The notes beneath the pieces are model-generated. The model had not been told where the DNA came from and ran no database searches. It saw nothing but the letters and a program-made list of their open reading frames with translations. Positions 1-6,210 of a stretch of 8,161 bases of DNA are shown one piece after another. The DNA is from an archaeon. GTDB taxonomy: Archaea; Thermoproteota; Nitrososphaeria; Conexivisphaerales; UBA164. Numbering within the stretch: the first letter of the stretch is position 1; every line of letters begins with the position of its first letter. Location: assembly GCA_021798095.1 (NCBI GenBank), contig JAJZYL010000053.1, positions 1-8,161 on the forward strand, written 5' to 3'. The translations under genes were made by a program, and so were the position numbers.

Positions 1-270
1 TTAATATAAATATCTTTCAGATGATTCAATAGTCCCTTTCTCTACTGCACGATATCACGCGCTCAAGGGCTGCCAGATTGATAGGCTTCCCTATCCCCAA
101 CGGATCCTTGTGAATAGCCAGATCAACCTATTAAGTAACCCATTATCACCCAGTATAAGGTGCTGATAATCTGACAGGTTTTAATTAAATTTGCCCGATG
201 ATAAGGCGCCACTCGATCCATGCAGGGGTGTAATAATAGGTTAAATATATATCAATATATATATTATAAA
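1..270. other. Gene-free upstream region
   Basis: I see no convincing gene here. The only protein-like stretch is a short minus-strand open frame (about 26-127, ending in TGA) that could be the tail of a lost gene, but it has a stop just upstream and matches nothing I recognise. The right part (241-270) is very AT-rich and leads into the promoter of the transporter gene. Confidence 0.5.
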
Positions 271-286
271 GGAAATCTAAATATAT
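271..286 (+). promoter_or_regulatory. BRE/TATA promoter of the MFS gene
   Basis: A purine-rich GGAAAT (271-276), fitting a TFB recognition element, precedes a TATA box TAAATATA (278-285). Its centre lies about 27 nt before the GTG at 309. This spacing places the transcription start at or near the start codon, so the mRNA is probably leaderless. It also explains the nearby ATG at 285 as part of the TATA box. Confidence 0.6.
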
Positions 287-308
287 GTTCTTTTCGCCGA
301 TATGACCT

Positions 309-1628
309 GTGAAAGGCAAGGAAGGCTCTAAGAGCATTGATGAATTGCCTGTTACAGGGTTTCATTGGGGACTTAGTACGCTGGCAGCGATGGGAATATT
401 CTTGGACGGCTATGATTTAAACGTTATAGCCTTTTCCGTGCTGCTGGTATCTTCTTATTTTAAAGTTTCGACAACAAGTGTTTCGTACGCATTGCTTCTA
501 GCAAGTGGCCTCATAGGCATGGCAATAGGCGGCGTTACCTTGGGGGGGATAGCGGATAAGATAGGCAGGAAGACCATGTTCATCACAAATATAATACTAT
601 TCATATTCTTCACCCTATTATCGGCCGTAGCCACCAATGTACCAGAACTTATAATATTCAGGGTCCTCATGGGTATAGGCCTTGGTGCGGACTATCCCAT
701 AAGCTCTTCCTTGATAGCCGAGTTCGCGCCAAAGCGTGACAGGGGGAAGCTGCTCATGTATGGAATTATGTTCTATTGGTTAGGAGTCCTAGTATCCGGC
801 GCCGTAAACTACTTTGCGCTCCCATTGGGTGCGGCTCTATCATGGAGGGTCGCGTTGGGAGTTGGTGCTGCAATAGCAATTCCAGTTATAGCGGCCAGAT
901 GGTTCATGCCAGAGTCAGCAAGATGGCTTAACACAGTAGGGAGGAATGATGAAGCAGAGTTGGTGATGGAAAAGGCCATGGGCCCTGGGGATTACAATAT
1001 ACCTCAACAAAGGGCGGTGGGGATCAAGGAACTCTTCTCAAAACACTGGAAGCAGCTAGCTTTCGTCCTTATAACATGGTTTGCCTTTGATGTAGGGGCC
1101 TACGGGTTTGGGTTCTATACGCCAACCCTTTATTATGAACTGGGCATCAAGAGCTTGAGCACAGTGGTGCTCTTCGGTACTATAACCGCGCCCTTCCCTA
1201 TCCTAGCTTATCTGGCGCTGATGAGGATCATAGATAGATACGGAAGGAAATATCTCTCGCTGGTGGGCTTTGCAGTCATGGCGGTCGTTCTGGTAATTCT
1301 AGTGCCGCTCGTGAACATCACCCCATATGCCCTCCTCCCCCTCTTCATACTATTTTCTTCGTTTGAGCAGTGGCCTGGCGGGATCTTTTCATTTTCATAT
1401 TCCACGGAGCTCTTTCCAACCAACGTGAGGGGGCTGGCGCAAGGCCTTGGCACTAGCGTAAGCAGAATAGGGGGAATCCTAGGGGTATTGCTATTTCCTA
1501 TCATTAAGGGATACGGGCTCATCTATGGAACGGTCTTCTTCCTAGTGTTCATCCTGTTGGCGATAGCCCTAACGGCGATCATGGCGCCAGAAACATCCAG
1601 GAAATCACTTGAAGATACGAGTTCCTGA
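309..1628 (+). CDS. MFS transporter, sugar/organic-acid:H+ symporter type
   Basis: A 439-residue membrane transporter of the major facilitator superfamily, likely importing or exporting a small organic solute by proton symport. Visible family marks are DGYDL in helix 1 (33-37), loop 2-3 motif A GGIADKIGRK (79-88), the helix 4 stretch GADYP (126-130) with EFAPKRDRG (138-146), PESARWL (201-207) before the central loop, a second-half motif DRYGRK (309-314), ELFPTNVRG (367-375) and PETSRKSLED (427-436). The length and about twelve hydrophobic segments fit a complete protein. GTG at 309 is chosen because a TATA box lies 27 nt upstream and the frame is closed by TGA at 303-305. The motifs place it near the sugar-porter and aromatic-acid/phosphate symporter branches; the substrate cannot be told from sequence. 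It appears monocistronic. Confidence 0.93.
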   Translation: MKGKEGSKSIDELPVTGFHWGLSTLAAMGIFLDGYDLNVIAFSVLLVSSYFKVSTTSVSYALLLASGLIGMAIGGVTLGGIADKIGRKTMFITNIILFIFFTLLSAVATNVPELIIFRVLMGIGLGADYPISSSLIAEFAPKRDRGKLLMYGIMFYWLGVLVSGAVNYFALPLGAALSWRVALGVGAAIAIPVIAARWFMPESARWLNTVGRNDEAELVMEKAMGPGDYNIPQQRAVGIKELFSKHWKQLAFVLITWFAFDVGAYGFGFYTPTLYYELGIKSLSTVVLFGTITAPFPILAYLALMRIIDRYGRKYLSLVGFAVMAVVLVILVPLVNITPYALLPLFILFSSFEQWPGGIFSFSYSTELFPTNVRGLAQGLGTSVSRIGGILGVLLFPIIKGYGLIYGTVFFLVFILLAIALTAIMAPETSRKSLEDTSS

Positions 1629-1759
1629 ACGTACTGGACTGGGTTTTCATAGTGGTTTTGTAAGCGCTTTCTGGATCAGCCTGCCCGCCTTCAATTAATA
1701 GGGATTGTTATAATTAGATGGGGAGGTCAGATCGTTCTATGCCCCATCAAATAGCTGAT

Positions 1760-1800
1760 AATATATAAGCGCGATGACACTGCGATAAGGTTAAAAATAT
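1760..1800 (+). promoter_or_regulatory. Promoter of tRNA-Thr
   Basis: TTAAAAATAT (1791-1800) is centred about 28 nt before the tRNA 5' end, a normal distance for an archaeal TATA box. A second, stronger-looking box AATATATAAG (1760-1769) lies further upstream and may drive an alternative start. The rest of 1629-1823 holds only two short T-runs after the MFS stop and a weak inverted repeat (GATGGGG at 1717-1723, CCCCATC at 1742-1748). Confidence 0.45.
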
Positions 1801-1823
1801 GGGCGCTGCAATTCGCATGAACT

Positions 1824-1898
1824 GCCCCGATAGCATAGCCTGGCCAATGCACTCGCCTCGTAAGCGAGAGACCGCGGGTTCAAACCCCGCCCGGGGCT
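1824..1898 (+). tRNA. tRNA-Thr (anticodon CGT)
   Basis: All four arms fold. The acceptor stem is 1824-1830 with 1891-1897, the D stem GCAT/ATGC is 1833-1836 with 1847-1850, the anticodon stem CTCGC/GCGAG is 1852-1856 with 1864-1868, and the T stem GCGGG/CCCGC is 1874-1878 with 1886-1890 around a TTCAAAC loop. The anticodon loop reads CT-CGT-AA, so the tRNA decodes ACG (threonine). The discriminator base is T at 1898, as is usual for archaeal tRNA-Thr. No CCA is encoded. The seventh acceptor pair is an A1830/C1891 mismatch. An integrase fragment begins 3 nt downstream, so the 3' half may lie in an attachment site. Confidence 0.93.
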
Positions 1899-1901
1899 AC
1901 T

Positions 1902-2360
1902 ATGGATAAGTTTGAACCTCACCCTTTTAATAGCATGAGCAGGGGGCCAGGTGGAATTTCAAAGGTCTATGACGACCTTGAACCGCTTAGTGAAAGGGAA
2001 AGCGTCAGGAAATGGCTTAATGCTCTCAGGAGCGGGAACTACAGGAAGGGAAACATCTACGCCCTGAGGCGCTATTTGAGATGGCTGAAGTCAAAGGGCT
2101 TCGAGGCGGACCCGGACAGGCTGATCGATGAATACATGAATGGAAATAACAGGACCCCCGTCACCCATATAAGCAGGCTGCTTGAATACAGCCAGGAATA
2201 CCCCTCCGAGAACAGGGAGACTGTCAGGAGGGAGATGGCCACCATAAGGTCCTTCTACCTTCACAACTTCGTGGAGCTGCCCTACGTCCGCCCGATTGTA
2301 AGGAACGGGAACTACCACACGATAAGGCGTAAGATTACGGCCCACGATTTCCTCGAATAA
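1902..2360 (+). pseudogene. Truncated tyrosine recombinase (integrase), N-terminal part only
   Basis: This 152-residue product looks like the N-terminal DNA-binding (SAM-like, core-binding) half of a tyrosine integrase. It shows a helical segment with VRKWLNAL and NYRKGNIYALRRYLRWL (35-62), then PDRLIDEY (71-78), and a typical last helix RREMATIRSFY (109-119) followed by ELP. The linker KITAHDFLE (144-152), where a catalytic domain should begin, ends in TAA. The same frame continues as LLDSL for five codons, so the stop may be a nonsense change, but I find no Arg-His-Arg-Tyr catalytic domain in any frame downstream. The ATG lies 3 nt after tRNA-Thr, and the frame is open back through the tRNA to 1839. 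No separate TATA box or ribosome site is visible. It is probably a remnant of an element integrated at the tRNA; a functional standalone DNA-binding protein is less likely. Confidence 0.65.
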
Positions 2361-2575
2361 CTGCTTGACTCACTACCATAGTAAGGGCATACTTCAAGTT
2401 CATCCAGTTACATTACAAGCATCACCGAATCTTTGCATGGGAGCTCAAGTTCAGCAAGCATTTTCAGTTCCCCCAACCCTGAATATCTCATGCGCCAATC
2501 GCCTAATATAATTGTACAGTTAAAGGTTAGATAATCAGCAATAGTAAGTTTAAAGTGGCCTTCCTAATTTATATA
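2361..2575. other. Intergenic region after the integrase fragment
   Basis: No gene is supported. A 37-codon open frame (2369-2482, plus strand) has protein-like composition but no start codon and no recognised motif; it may be a gene scrap. AGTTTAAAG near 2546-2554 is TATA-like and lies about 26 nt before the ATG at 2576, so it may be the promoter of the decayed gene that follows. Confidence 0.35.
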
Positions 2576-3053
2576 ATGTCCATACAAATTAGGTTTGACA
2601 CGGCATTCTGGAACGATGGACTGAAAAAACTTTCTTGGCCGGTCAAATTGCAAAGGTTGGATATGAATGCCCTGTAACAGCAGGGCGTTCTGCTTCATGA
2701 GTTCACTGCTGATACGAGGCTGTATATGGATGATTATATAGAAGCTGTCCTGATCGAGACCGAAAAAATAACGCGTAGCATGCGCACGCAGGTGGCAAGG
2801 CAATGGAAGAAGAACAGGTTGCTGAGGCCGCTATTGCTCTTTAAGGACGGCCATGATAGCTAGGCAGCGATCGTGCAAGGCAAGGGGTCAAGCGGGACGG
2901 TGAAGGCGCTGTGGCTCTCTGATAAGCTATATAGGATCGATCAAGAAGTGCAGGAATCGATTAAATTCATAATTAATATATTTGAATTGACAGAGGCAAG
3001 AGAATCCGCTCGGACAGTTGACAGTGGCGAGAACAAATACAATGTTATATTAA
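2576..3053 (+). pseudogene. Decayed unrecognised gene, cut by an insertion sequence
   Basis: One reading frame runs from ATG 2576 up to the insertion sequence and is broken only by TAA (2675-2677) and TAG (2861-2863). The three pieces are protein-like: an N-terminal part starting MSIQIRFD, a charged middle with MRTQVARQWKKNRLLRP, and a helical last part with SDKLYRIDQEVQ and FELTEARESART. That last helix resembles the stalk helix before the membrane segments of CorA-type metal transporters, but this is a weak resemblance and no membrane segments follow. If the insertion sequence and one TTAA copy are removed, the frame continues for 17 codons from 4545 to a TAG at 4589-4591, inside the tail of the convergent chrB-like gene. 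The gene was probably already dead or died with the insertion. Confidence 0.5.
3050..3053. repeat. TTAA, left flank of the IS1634-type element
   Basis: TTAA here is matched by TTAA at 4541-4544 just outside the other end of the element. It fits a 4-bp target duplication, but because TTAA is palindromic it could also be part of a longer inverted repeat. Confidence 0.5.
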
Positions 3054-3054
3054 G

Positions 3055-3080
3055 CTCTAACTCCCGCCGTTTTGCATAAT
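3055..3080. repeat. Terminal inverted repeat, transposase 3'-end side
   Basis: It starts CTCTAACTCCCG and ends CGTTTTGCATAAT. It is complementary to 4514-4539 at 25 of 26 positions; the mismatch is the 13th base (C here, A in the reverse complement of the other arm). The transposase stop codon and its last residues (MQNGGS) are encoded inside this repeat. Confidence 0.92.
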
Positions 3081-4457
3081 AGGTATTTCCAGCGCATCGA
3101 CTATCTCTCTTGATTTCTTGGAGATTTCTGAAAGCTTCCACTCGTCGCCTATTTCCAGCATGCTTATTCGCTCAAGGTGTTCTATAACATCTTCTGGTGA
3201 ATGCCCTCTCAGCAGGTCCCTTTGTTTGAGTAAGCCATATATCCGGTAATGAAGGATAAGCGCAACGAAGTTTATGAAGGTCCATCCGTGAAGCTGGTAA
3301 TCATCTCTGATGTAGGTCCTGTCAGCATGGATGGTATTCTTAAATGTATCATAGGACTGATCTATGTCTGCACGGGACTTTAGCAGGCTAAATGTCTTCT
3401 CCGCCGTTTCATTAAGGTTGGTTATTACCGATATTGTGCCCGTCCTTTCCCAGAGCTTGCTGAGTGATTTGTGCCCGCTGAGGTAGTCCCTTTCCTCCTC
3501 AGCCCTCAGGAAATCGTTCCTGAATGTGTAGATCGTTCTGCTATTGATTCTGTATTTTGCATAGAATATTGGTTTCCCTTCAAACATGAAATAACTCTTC
3601 TGTTGCAATGAATAATTTATGAGCTTTGAATTTCTCTTCAAAGGAATGATATAGAATAGGCCCATGCCCTCTAGGCCTGCAATGTTCCTGGCTGAATAGA
3701 AGCCGGTGTCAGCCACAACTAAGGCATTTTTCACGCCCGATTCCTGCATTGCAATACTCAAGGACATTATGCACGTTACGGAACCTGGCGTGATACGGAA
3801 GTAGACAGGAACACCATGGTCAAGGGAGAAGAGGAAGAGGAGCTGAACCTGTGGGAGGTAAACCTCCATGCTGTTGTGGCCCAGTGTGGCTGAAATTACA
3901 CTGTCGCTCATGGACAGAATATGAGTCAGATCAACAGCAAGGTATTTTTCATCCTTAATGAATTTCTTCATGAAATCAACCATTGCCTTCCTGTCCGTCC
4001 CTATGTTTCTCAGCATTTCTGAAAGTGATTCAGGTGAAACACGGGCGCTTATCAGCTCTGATAGGAACGATGTAGTATAGTGAAACTCAACGTTCTTTAA
4101 CGGCGAATTGTGGATCAGCCTCATGCAGGCAAAGGTGAATATTTCCTTCCATTCAGGAAATGCACTTTTAAGATAATCCATTATGTCGGATGAAATGTAA
4201 TAAAGCAGGAATGAAGCCCCATACTCCTTAACTGATACATTCTCAAACCTTTTCATAACCATTTTTGCCTTTGGCTCCATGATGCCTTCGGGGGTTATCC
4301 TCCCCAGGTATTCGCCGGTCTTAAGCTGGGCCCTCTTCTTTTCAGGATTCCACTTGCTGGTGACTTTATATAGGTAGTACCTATCACCCCGTTTCATTAT
4401 TAGGGTGCCCTTCCTCTTCTGCTTAAGAACCCAGTCCGGATGTGTCATATTATGCAT
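3057..4457 (-). CDS. DDE transposase, IS4/IS1634-like
   Basis: This 466-residue cut-and-paste transposase has the RNase-H-fold layout of the IS4/IS1634 group: first Asp in YLAVDLTHI (D176), second Asp in VVADTGFYSARNI (D250), and the C-terminal signature RADIDQSYDTFKN (362-374) followed by the usual hydrophobic segment GWTFINFVALILHYRIY. In the usual Y-x2-R-x3-E-x6-K signature, Arg362 and Lys373 are present, but the Glu position is Asp366 (codon GAT) and the Tyr position is Leu359. The PGN-x2-D loop also reads PGSVTC (224-229). The start at 4457 is supported by a TATA box 29 nt upstream; an in-frame ATG three codons later is the alternative. It may be active if the family tolerates Asp at the third position, or recently inactivated. 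Confidence 0.9.
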   Translation of the reverse strand: MHNMTHPDWVLKQKRKGTLIMKRGDRYYLYKVTSKWNPEKKRAQLKTGEYLGRITPEGIMEPKAKMVMKRFENVSVKEYGASFLLYYISSDIMDYLKSAFPEWKEIFTFACMRLIHNSPLKNVEFHYTTSFLSELISARVSPESLSEMLRNIGTDRKAMVDFMKKFIKDEKYLAVDLTHILSMSDSVISATLGHNSMEVYLPQVQLLFLFSLDHGVPVYFRITPGSVTCIMSLSIAMQESGVKNALVVADTGFYSARNIAGLEGMGLFYIIPLKRNSKLINYSLQQKSYFMFEGKPIFYAKYRINSRTIYTFRNDFLRAEEERDYLSGHKSLSKLWERTGTISVITNLNETAEKTFSLLKSRADIDQSYDTFKNTIHADRTYIRDDYQLHGWTFINFVALILHYRIYGLLKQRDLLRGHSPEDVIEHLERISMLEIGDEWKLSEISKKSREIVDALEIPIMQNGGS

Positions 4458-4521
4458 ATATATAATATGATAGTATTTGTGCTTTTATAATAAATTGATA
4501 AAAGGCCAAGCATATTATGCA
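4446..4521. repeat. Direct repeat pair in the IS1634-type upstream end
   Basis: CATATTATGCA occurs at 4446-4456 and again at 4511-4521, where it runs into the terminal inverted repeat. The inner copy covers the transposase start codons. The pair could be a second transposase binding site. Confidence 0.5.
4481..4490 (-). promoter_or_regulatory. TATA box of the IS1634-type transposase
   Basis: Minus-strand TTATAAAAGC, centred about 29 nt before the ATG at 4457. It lies inside the element, between the terminal repeat and the gene, so the element carries its own promoter and probably makes a leaderless mRNA. Confidence 0.55.
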
Positions 4522-4539
4522 AAACGTCGGGAGTTAGAG
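4514..4539. repeat. Terminal inverted repeat, transposase 5'-end side
   Basis: Reads ATTATGCAAAACG inward and ends GGGAGTTAGAG. It pairs with 3055-3080 at 25 of 26 positions. TTAA at 4541-4544 follows, matching the left flank. Confidence 0.92.
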
Positions 4540-4568
4540 TTTAATTGAACATAACCTGAGCAGGAACT

Positions 4569-5033
4569 TCACAAGGCTGCTTGGCTTTTAGATTGGGCAG
4601 CACGCTTCTCTTTGCAGTATGCATAAAGCGCATCATATGCGGGGAATTGAAGTTGAATATTTTCCAAGTCATCCTTGGTTATGAGCCTAAAGCCATTGGC
4701 TATAGCCTGAAGACCAGCCGATTCCGGCGGCGCATCTGGTACTTTTGCATCAGCTCCCCTCACGATCCTCGCAAGTTCGAATAGAGCCGGATCATCAAGT
4801 CTGTATCTGCGCATTATAGCATCAAAGCTTACGAACTCATAACCATTCTCCTTAAAATGGGTTAGTTCAGCACCTTGCACATCAAATGGTATAGCGCCCT
4901 GTGTCCTTGCAATCTCCATAACCCTTTCCATTGGTACGAATATAAACGTTGCATCCTCGTCGATAAACCTACTTATTAACCAAGGACATGCTATCCTATC
5001 GACTTTAGCCTTCTCCCTTGTAATCCATTTCAT
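4569..5033 (-). CDS. Standalone ChrB-domain protein (chromate resistance family)
   Basis: A 154-residue protein matching the ChrB C-terminal domain (Chrome_Resist family). Visible marks are DRIACPWLISRFID (12-25), VPMERV (33-38), GAIPFDV (46-52), H59, the Tyr/Arg segment after FDAIMRRY (70-77), ARIVRGAD (88-95), PESAGL (103-108) and YDALYAYC (133-140). Longer bacterial ChrB proteins carry an extra N-terminal half and regulate or assist the ChrA chromate exporter; here only this domain is present and no chrA is in the window. The invariant Cys16 and His59 suggest metal or redox chemistry, but the exact reaction is not established from this sequence. The ATG at 5033 has a TATA box 26-27 nt upstream. 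The gene ends 28 bp from one insertion sequence, and another begins about 50 bp before its start. Confidence 0.88.
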   Translation of the reverse strand: MKWITREKAKVDRIACPWLISRFIDEDATFIFVPMERVMEIARTQGAIPFDVQGAELTHFKENGYEFVSFDAIMRRYRLDDPALFELARIVRGADAKVPDAPPESAGLQAIANGFRLITKDDLENIQLQFPAYDALYAYCKEKRAAQSKSQAAL

Positions 5034-5055
5034 GATATAATAAAATCGGCTTGCT

Positions 5056-5064
5056 TATAAAAAC
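5056..5064 (-). promoter_or_regulatory. TATA box of the chrB-like gene
   Basis: Minus-strand TTTTTATAA, centred about 27 nt before the ATG, giving a leaderless mRNA. The target site of the IS481-like element begins only 7 bp upstream of this box, so the insertion left the core promoter intact but displaced everything beyond it, including any upstream control site. Confidence 0.6.
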
Positions 5065-5070
5065 CTTGTT

Positions 5071-5082
5071 AATGGCATCATG
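5071..5082. repeat. Target-site duplication, left copy (IS481-like)
   Basis: AATGGCATCATG, identical to 6102-6113. The 12-bp match ends exactly where the inverted-repeat tips of the element begin, and 12 bp lies within the variable range known for IS481-family duplications. Confidence 0.82.
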
Positions 5083-5086
5083 TAAA

Positions 5087-5108
5087 GTGTCCCAAAAAAT
5101 ATTATACC
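5087..5108. repeat. Inverted repeat, left end of IS481-like element
   Basis: Begins GTGTCCC and ends TATTATACC. It pairs imperfectly with 6077-6097. Its inner part doubles as the TATA box of the transposase gene. Confidence 0.7.
5099..5106 (+). promoter_or_regulatory. TATA box of the IS481-like transposase
   Basis: ATATTATA, centred 26-27 nt before the GTG at 5129. It overlaps the left inverted repeat, so a transposase bound at its own end would cover its promoter. Confidence 0.5.
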
Positions 5109-5128
5109 ATCAGCGCTCGCGACATATC

Positions 5129-6037
5129 GTGAAGCTCACAGACAAGAGCATACTCTGGATAATAAGGCAGAAGGAAGCAGGAAATATGAACAACCGCGAT
5201 ATAGCGACCATACAACACATATCAGTAGTTAGGGTCAAACAGTTATGGAGTAAATACAGGCGTACGGGTATCATCCCCAAGCTGGTCAATCCGGGCAGGC
5301 CGCCCAAGGGCAAGCCGTCATACCTAGATGAACAGACGATAGTCAATGCCTACATAAAGCACAGATGTGGTGCCGTGTATCTGGAGCACATGCTCAGGAG
5401 CGAAGGGTTTAAGGTCCCCCACAACACGATACACAAGGTGTTGGTCAAGAACGGCCTTTCCTCAATTCAACGGAGCAAGCGCGGCCAGAGGAAGTACGTG
5501 AAGTATGAAAGAAGGCACGGCATGAGCATGCGGCACACGGATTTCTACGAAATAGAGGACCCCAGATGGAGGGGCAAGCAGCTGATCGCCTACGAGGAGG
5601 ACTCATCCAGGTTCATAGTCGGATATGCCGTGCTGGACAGCGCCACGGGGGATAGTGCCATCAGGCTGCTCGATCAATGCATAGCTAGGTACGGGAAGCC
5701 CAGGGAGGTGCTCACGGACCACGGTCCCCAGTTCTGTCCCAATCCAGGCGAAGGTAGGGCTGACGGGAAGACCCTGTTTCAGTTGCACCTTGAAGCACTG
5801 GGAATAGTGCACATACCGGGCAGGATCCACCATCTGGAGACCAACGGCAAGATAGAAAGGCTCTACGAAACGTTCCAGCAGAAGATACGCCTGTTCGATA
5901 CGGTGGAGGAATTCATGTAATGGTACAACTACGACAAGCCCCATTTATCCCTTGACTTTGACAAGCTTGAAAAGCCTGCAGACGCATTCTACAGCAGGTT
6001 GGATAGGAGGAGGAAGGATCTGCCCATGCTAAAATGA
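5129..6037 (+). pseudogene. IS481-like transposase (rve integrase core) with nonsense codon
   Basis: An intact frame would give about 302 residues. A helix-turn-helix N-terminus (about 1-45, including NNRDIATIQHISVVRVKQLW) is followed by a Gly/Pro linker (NPGRPPKGKP, 54-63) and an integrase core with D138 (RHTDFYE), D197 (LTDHGPQF) and E243 (NGKIERLYETF). A TAA at 5918-5920 stops the protein after 263 residues, yet the same frame continues perfectly with WYNYDKPHLSLDFDKL and ends at TGA 6035-6037, so this is a point mutation (for example AAA to TAA). The lost tail holds the conserved WYN-x3-PH-x-SL motif. The frame is also open upstream, but TTG 5051 and ATG 5072 lie outside the element; GTG 5129 is preferred because a TATA box lies 27 nt upstream. 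GTG 5087 is an alternative. Confidence 0.85.
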
Positions 6038-6076
6038 TCTGGTGATAAATCATGACAGATCAAAACACGTAACAGG

Positions 6077-6097
6077 GGTATAATATTTTCAGGATAC
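6077..6097. repeat. Inverted repeat, right end of IS481-like element
   Basis: Starts GGTATAATA and ends AGGATAC. It is the counterpart of 5087-5108, with one base fewer in the A-run. Confidence 0.7.
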
Positions 6098-6101
6098 AGC
6101 A

Positions 6102-6113
6102 AATGGCATCATG
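6102..6113. repeat. Target-site duplication, right copy (IS481-like)
   Basis: AATGGCATCATG, identical to 5071-5082. The bases that follow (6114-6210) contain no recognisable gene, only a small GGGC/GCCT hairpin at 6123-6133 and two short frames ending in stops. Confidence 0.82.
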
Positions 6114-6210
6114 AGGGTTGAGGGCTTCAGCCTAATGAATGGGACGCAAAAAACTCAATAGACATGAGAGAGGTCATTGGGAATTACAACGGCCATTTAG
6201 CAAGATAATA

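Larger units (their letters stand above)
3054..4540 (-). mobile_element. IS4/IS1634-type insertion sequence
   Basis: An element of about 1.49 kb carrying one transposase gene on the minus strand. Its ends are 26-bp inverted repeats (3055-3080 and 4514-4539) with a single mismatch, and TTAA flanks both sides. It sits inside the decayed plus-strand gene beginning at 2576 and ends 29 bp beyond the stop of the chrB-like gene. The intact transposase frame suggests a fairly recent arrival, although the transposase has an altered catalytic motif. Confidence 0.88.
5083..6101 (+). mobile_element. IS481-like insertion sequence with dead transposase
   Basis: An element of about 1,019 bp delimited by perfect 12-bp direct repeats and imperfect inverted repeats: 5087-5108 and 6077-6097 share GT-TCC near the tip and a common TATTATACC inner end, with a few changes and one single-base gap. 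It carries one integrase-core transposase gene broken by a stop codon. The perfect target duplication indicates that the insertion is not old. It lies just upstream of the chrB-like promoter. Confidence 0.82.

Noticed and set aside
26..127. Minus-strand protein-like frame near the left edge
   Set aside because: Only about 33 codons, a stop just upstream, and no family motif; too short to call a gene fragment.
285..305. Six-codon upstream ORF (ATG 285 to TGA 303) in frame with the MFS gene
   Set aside because: The ATG overlaps the TATA box that sits 27 nt before GTG 309, so it is probably not in the transcript.
2369..2482. 37-codon plus-strand frame after the integrase fragment
   Set aside because: No start codon and no recognised motif; could be chance.
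2861..2863. In-frame TAG read as pyrrolysine
   Set aside because: The same frame also holds a TAA, and an insertion sequence interrupts it, so decay explains it better than recoding.
2873..3079. Separate small gene starting at GTG 2873 and ending in the insertion sequence
   Set aside because: It is the last piece of the decayed frame from 2576; its final codons and stop come from the terminal repeat of the element.
5051..5128. Transposase start at TTG 5051 or ATG 5072
   Set aside because: Both lie outside the element, one in the host promoter region and one in the target duplication.
3050..6113. Composite transposon carrying the chrB-like gene
   Set aside because: The two flanking elements belong to different families with different ends, and each has its own target duplication.
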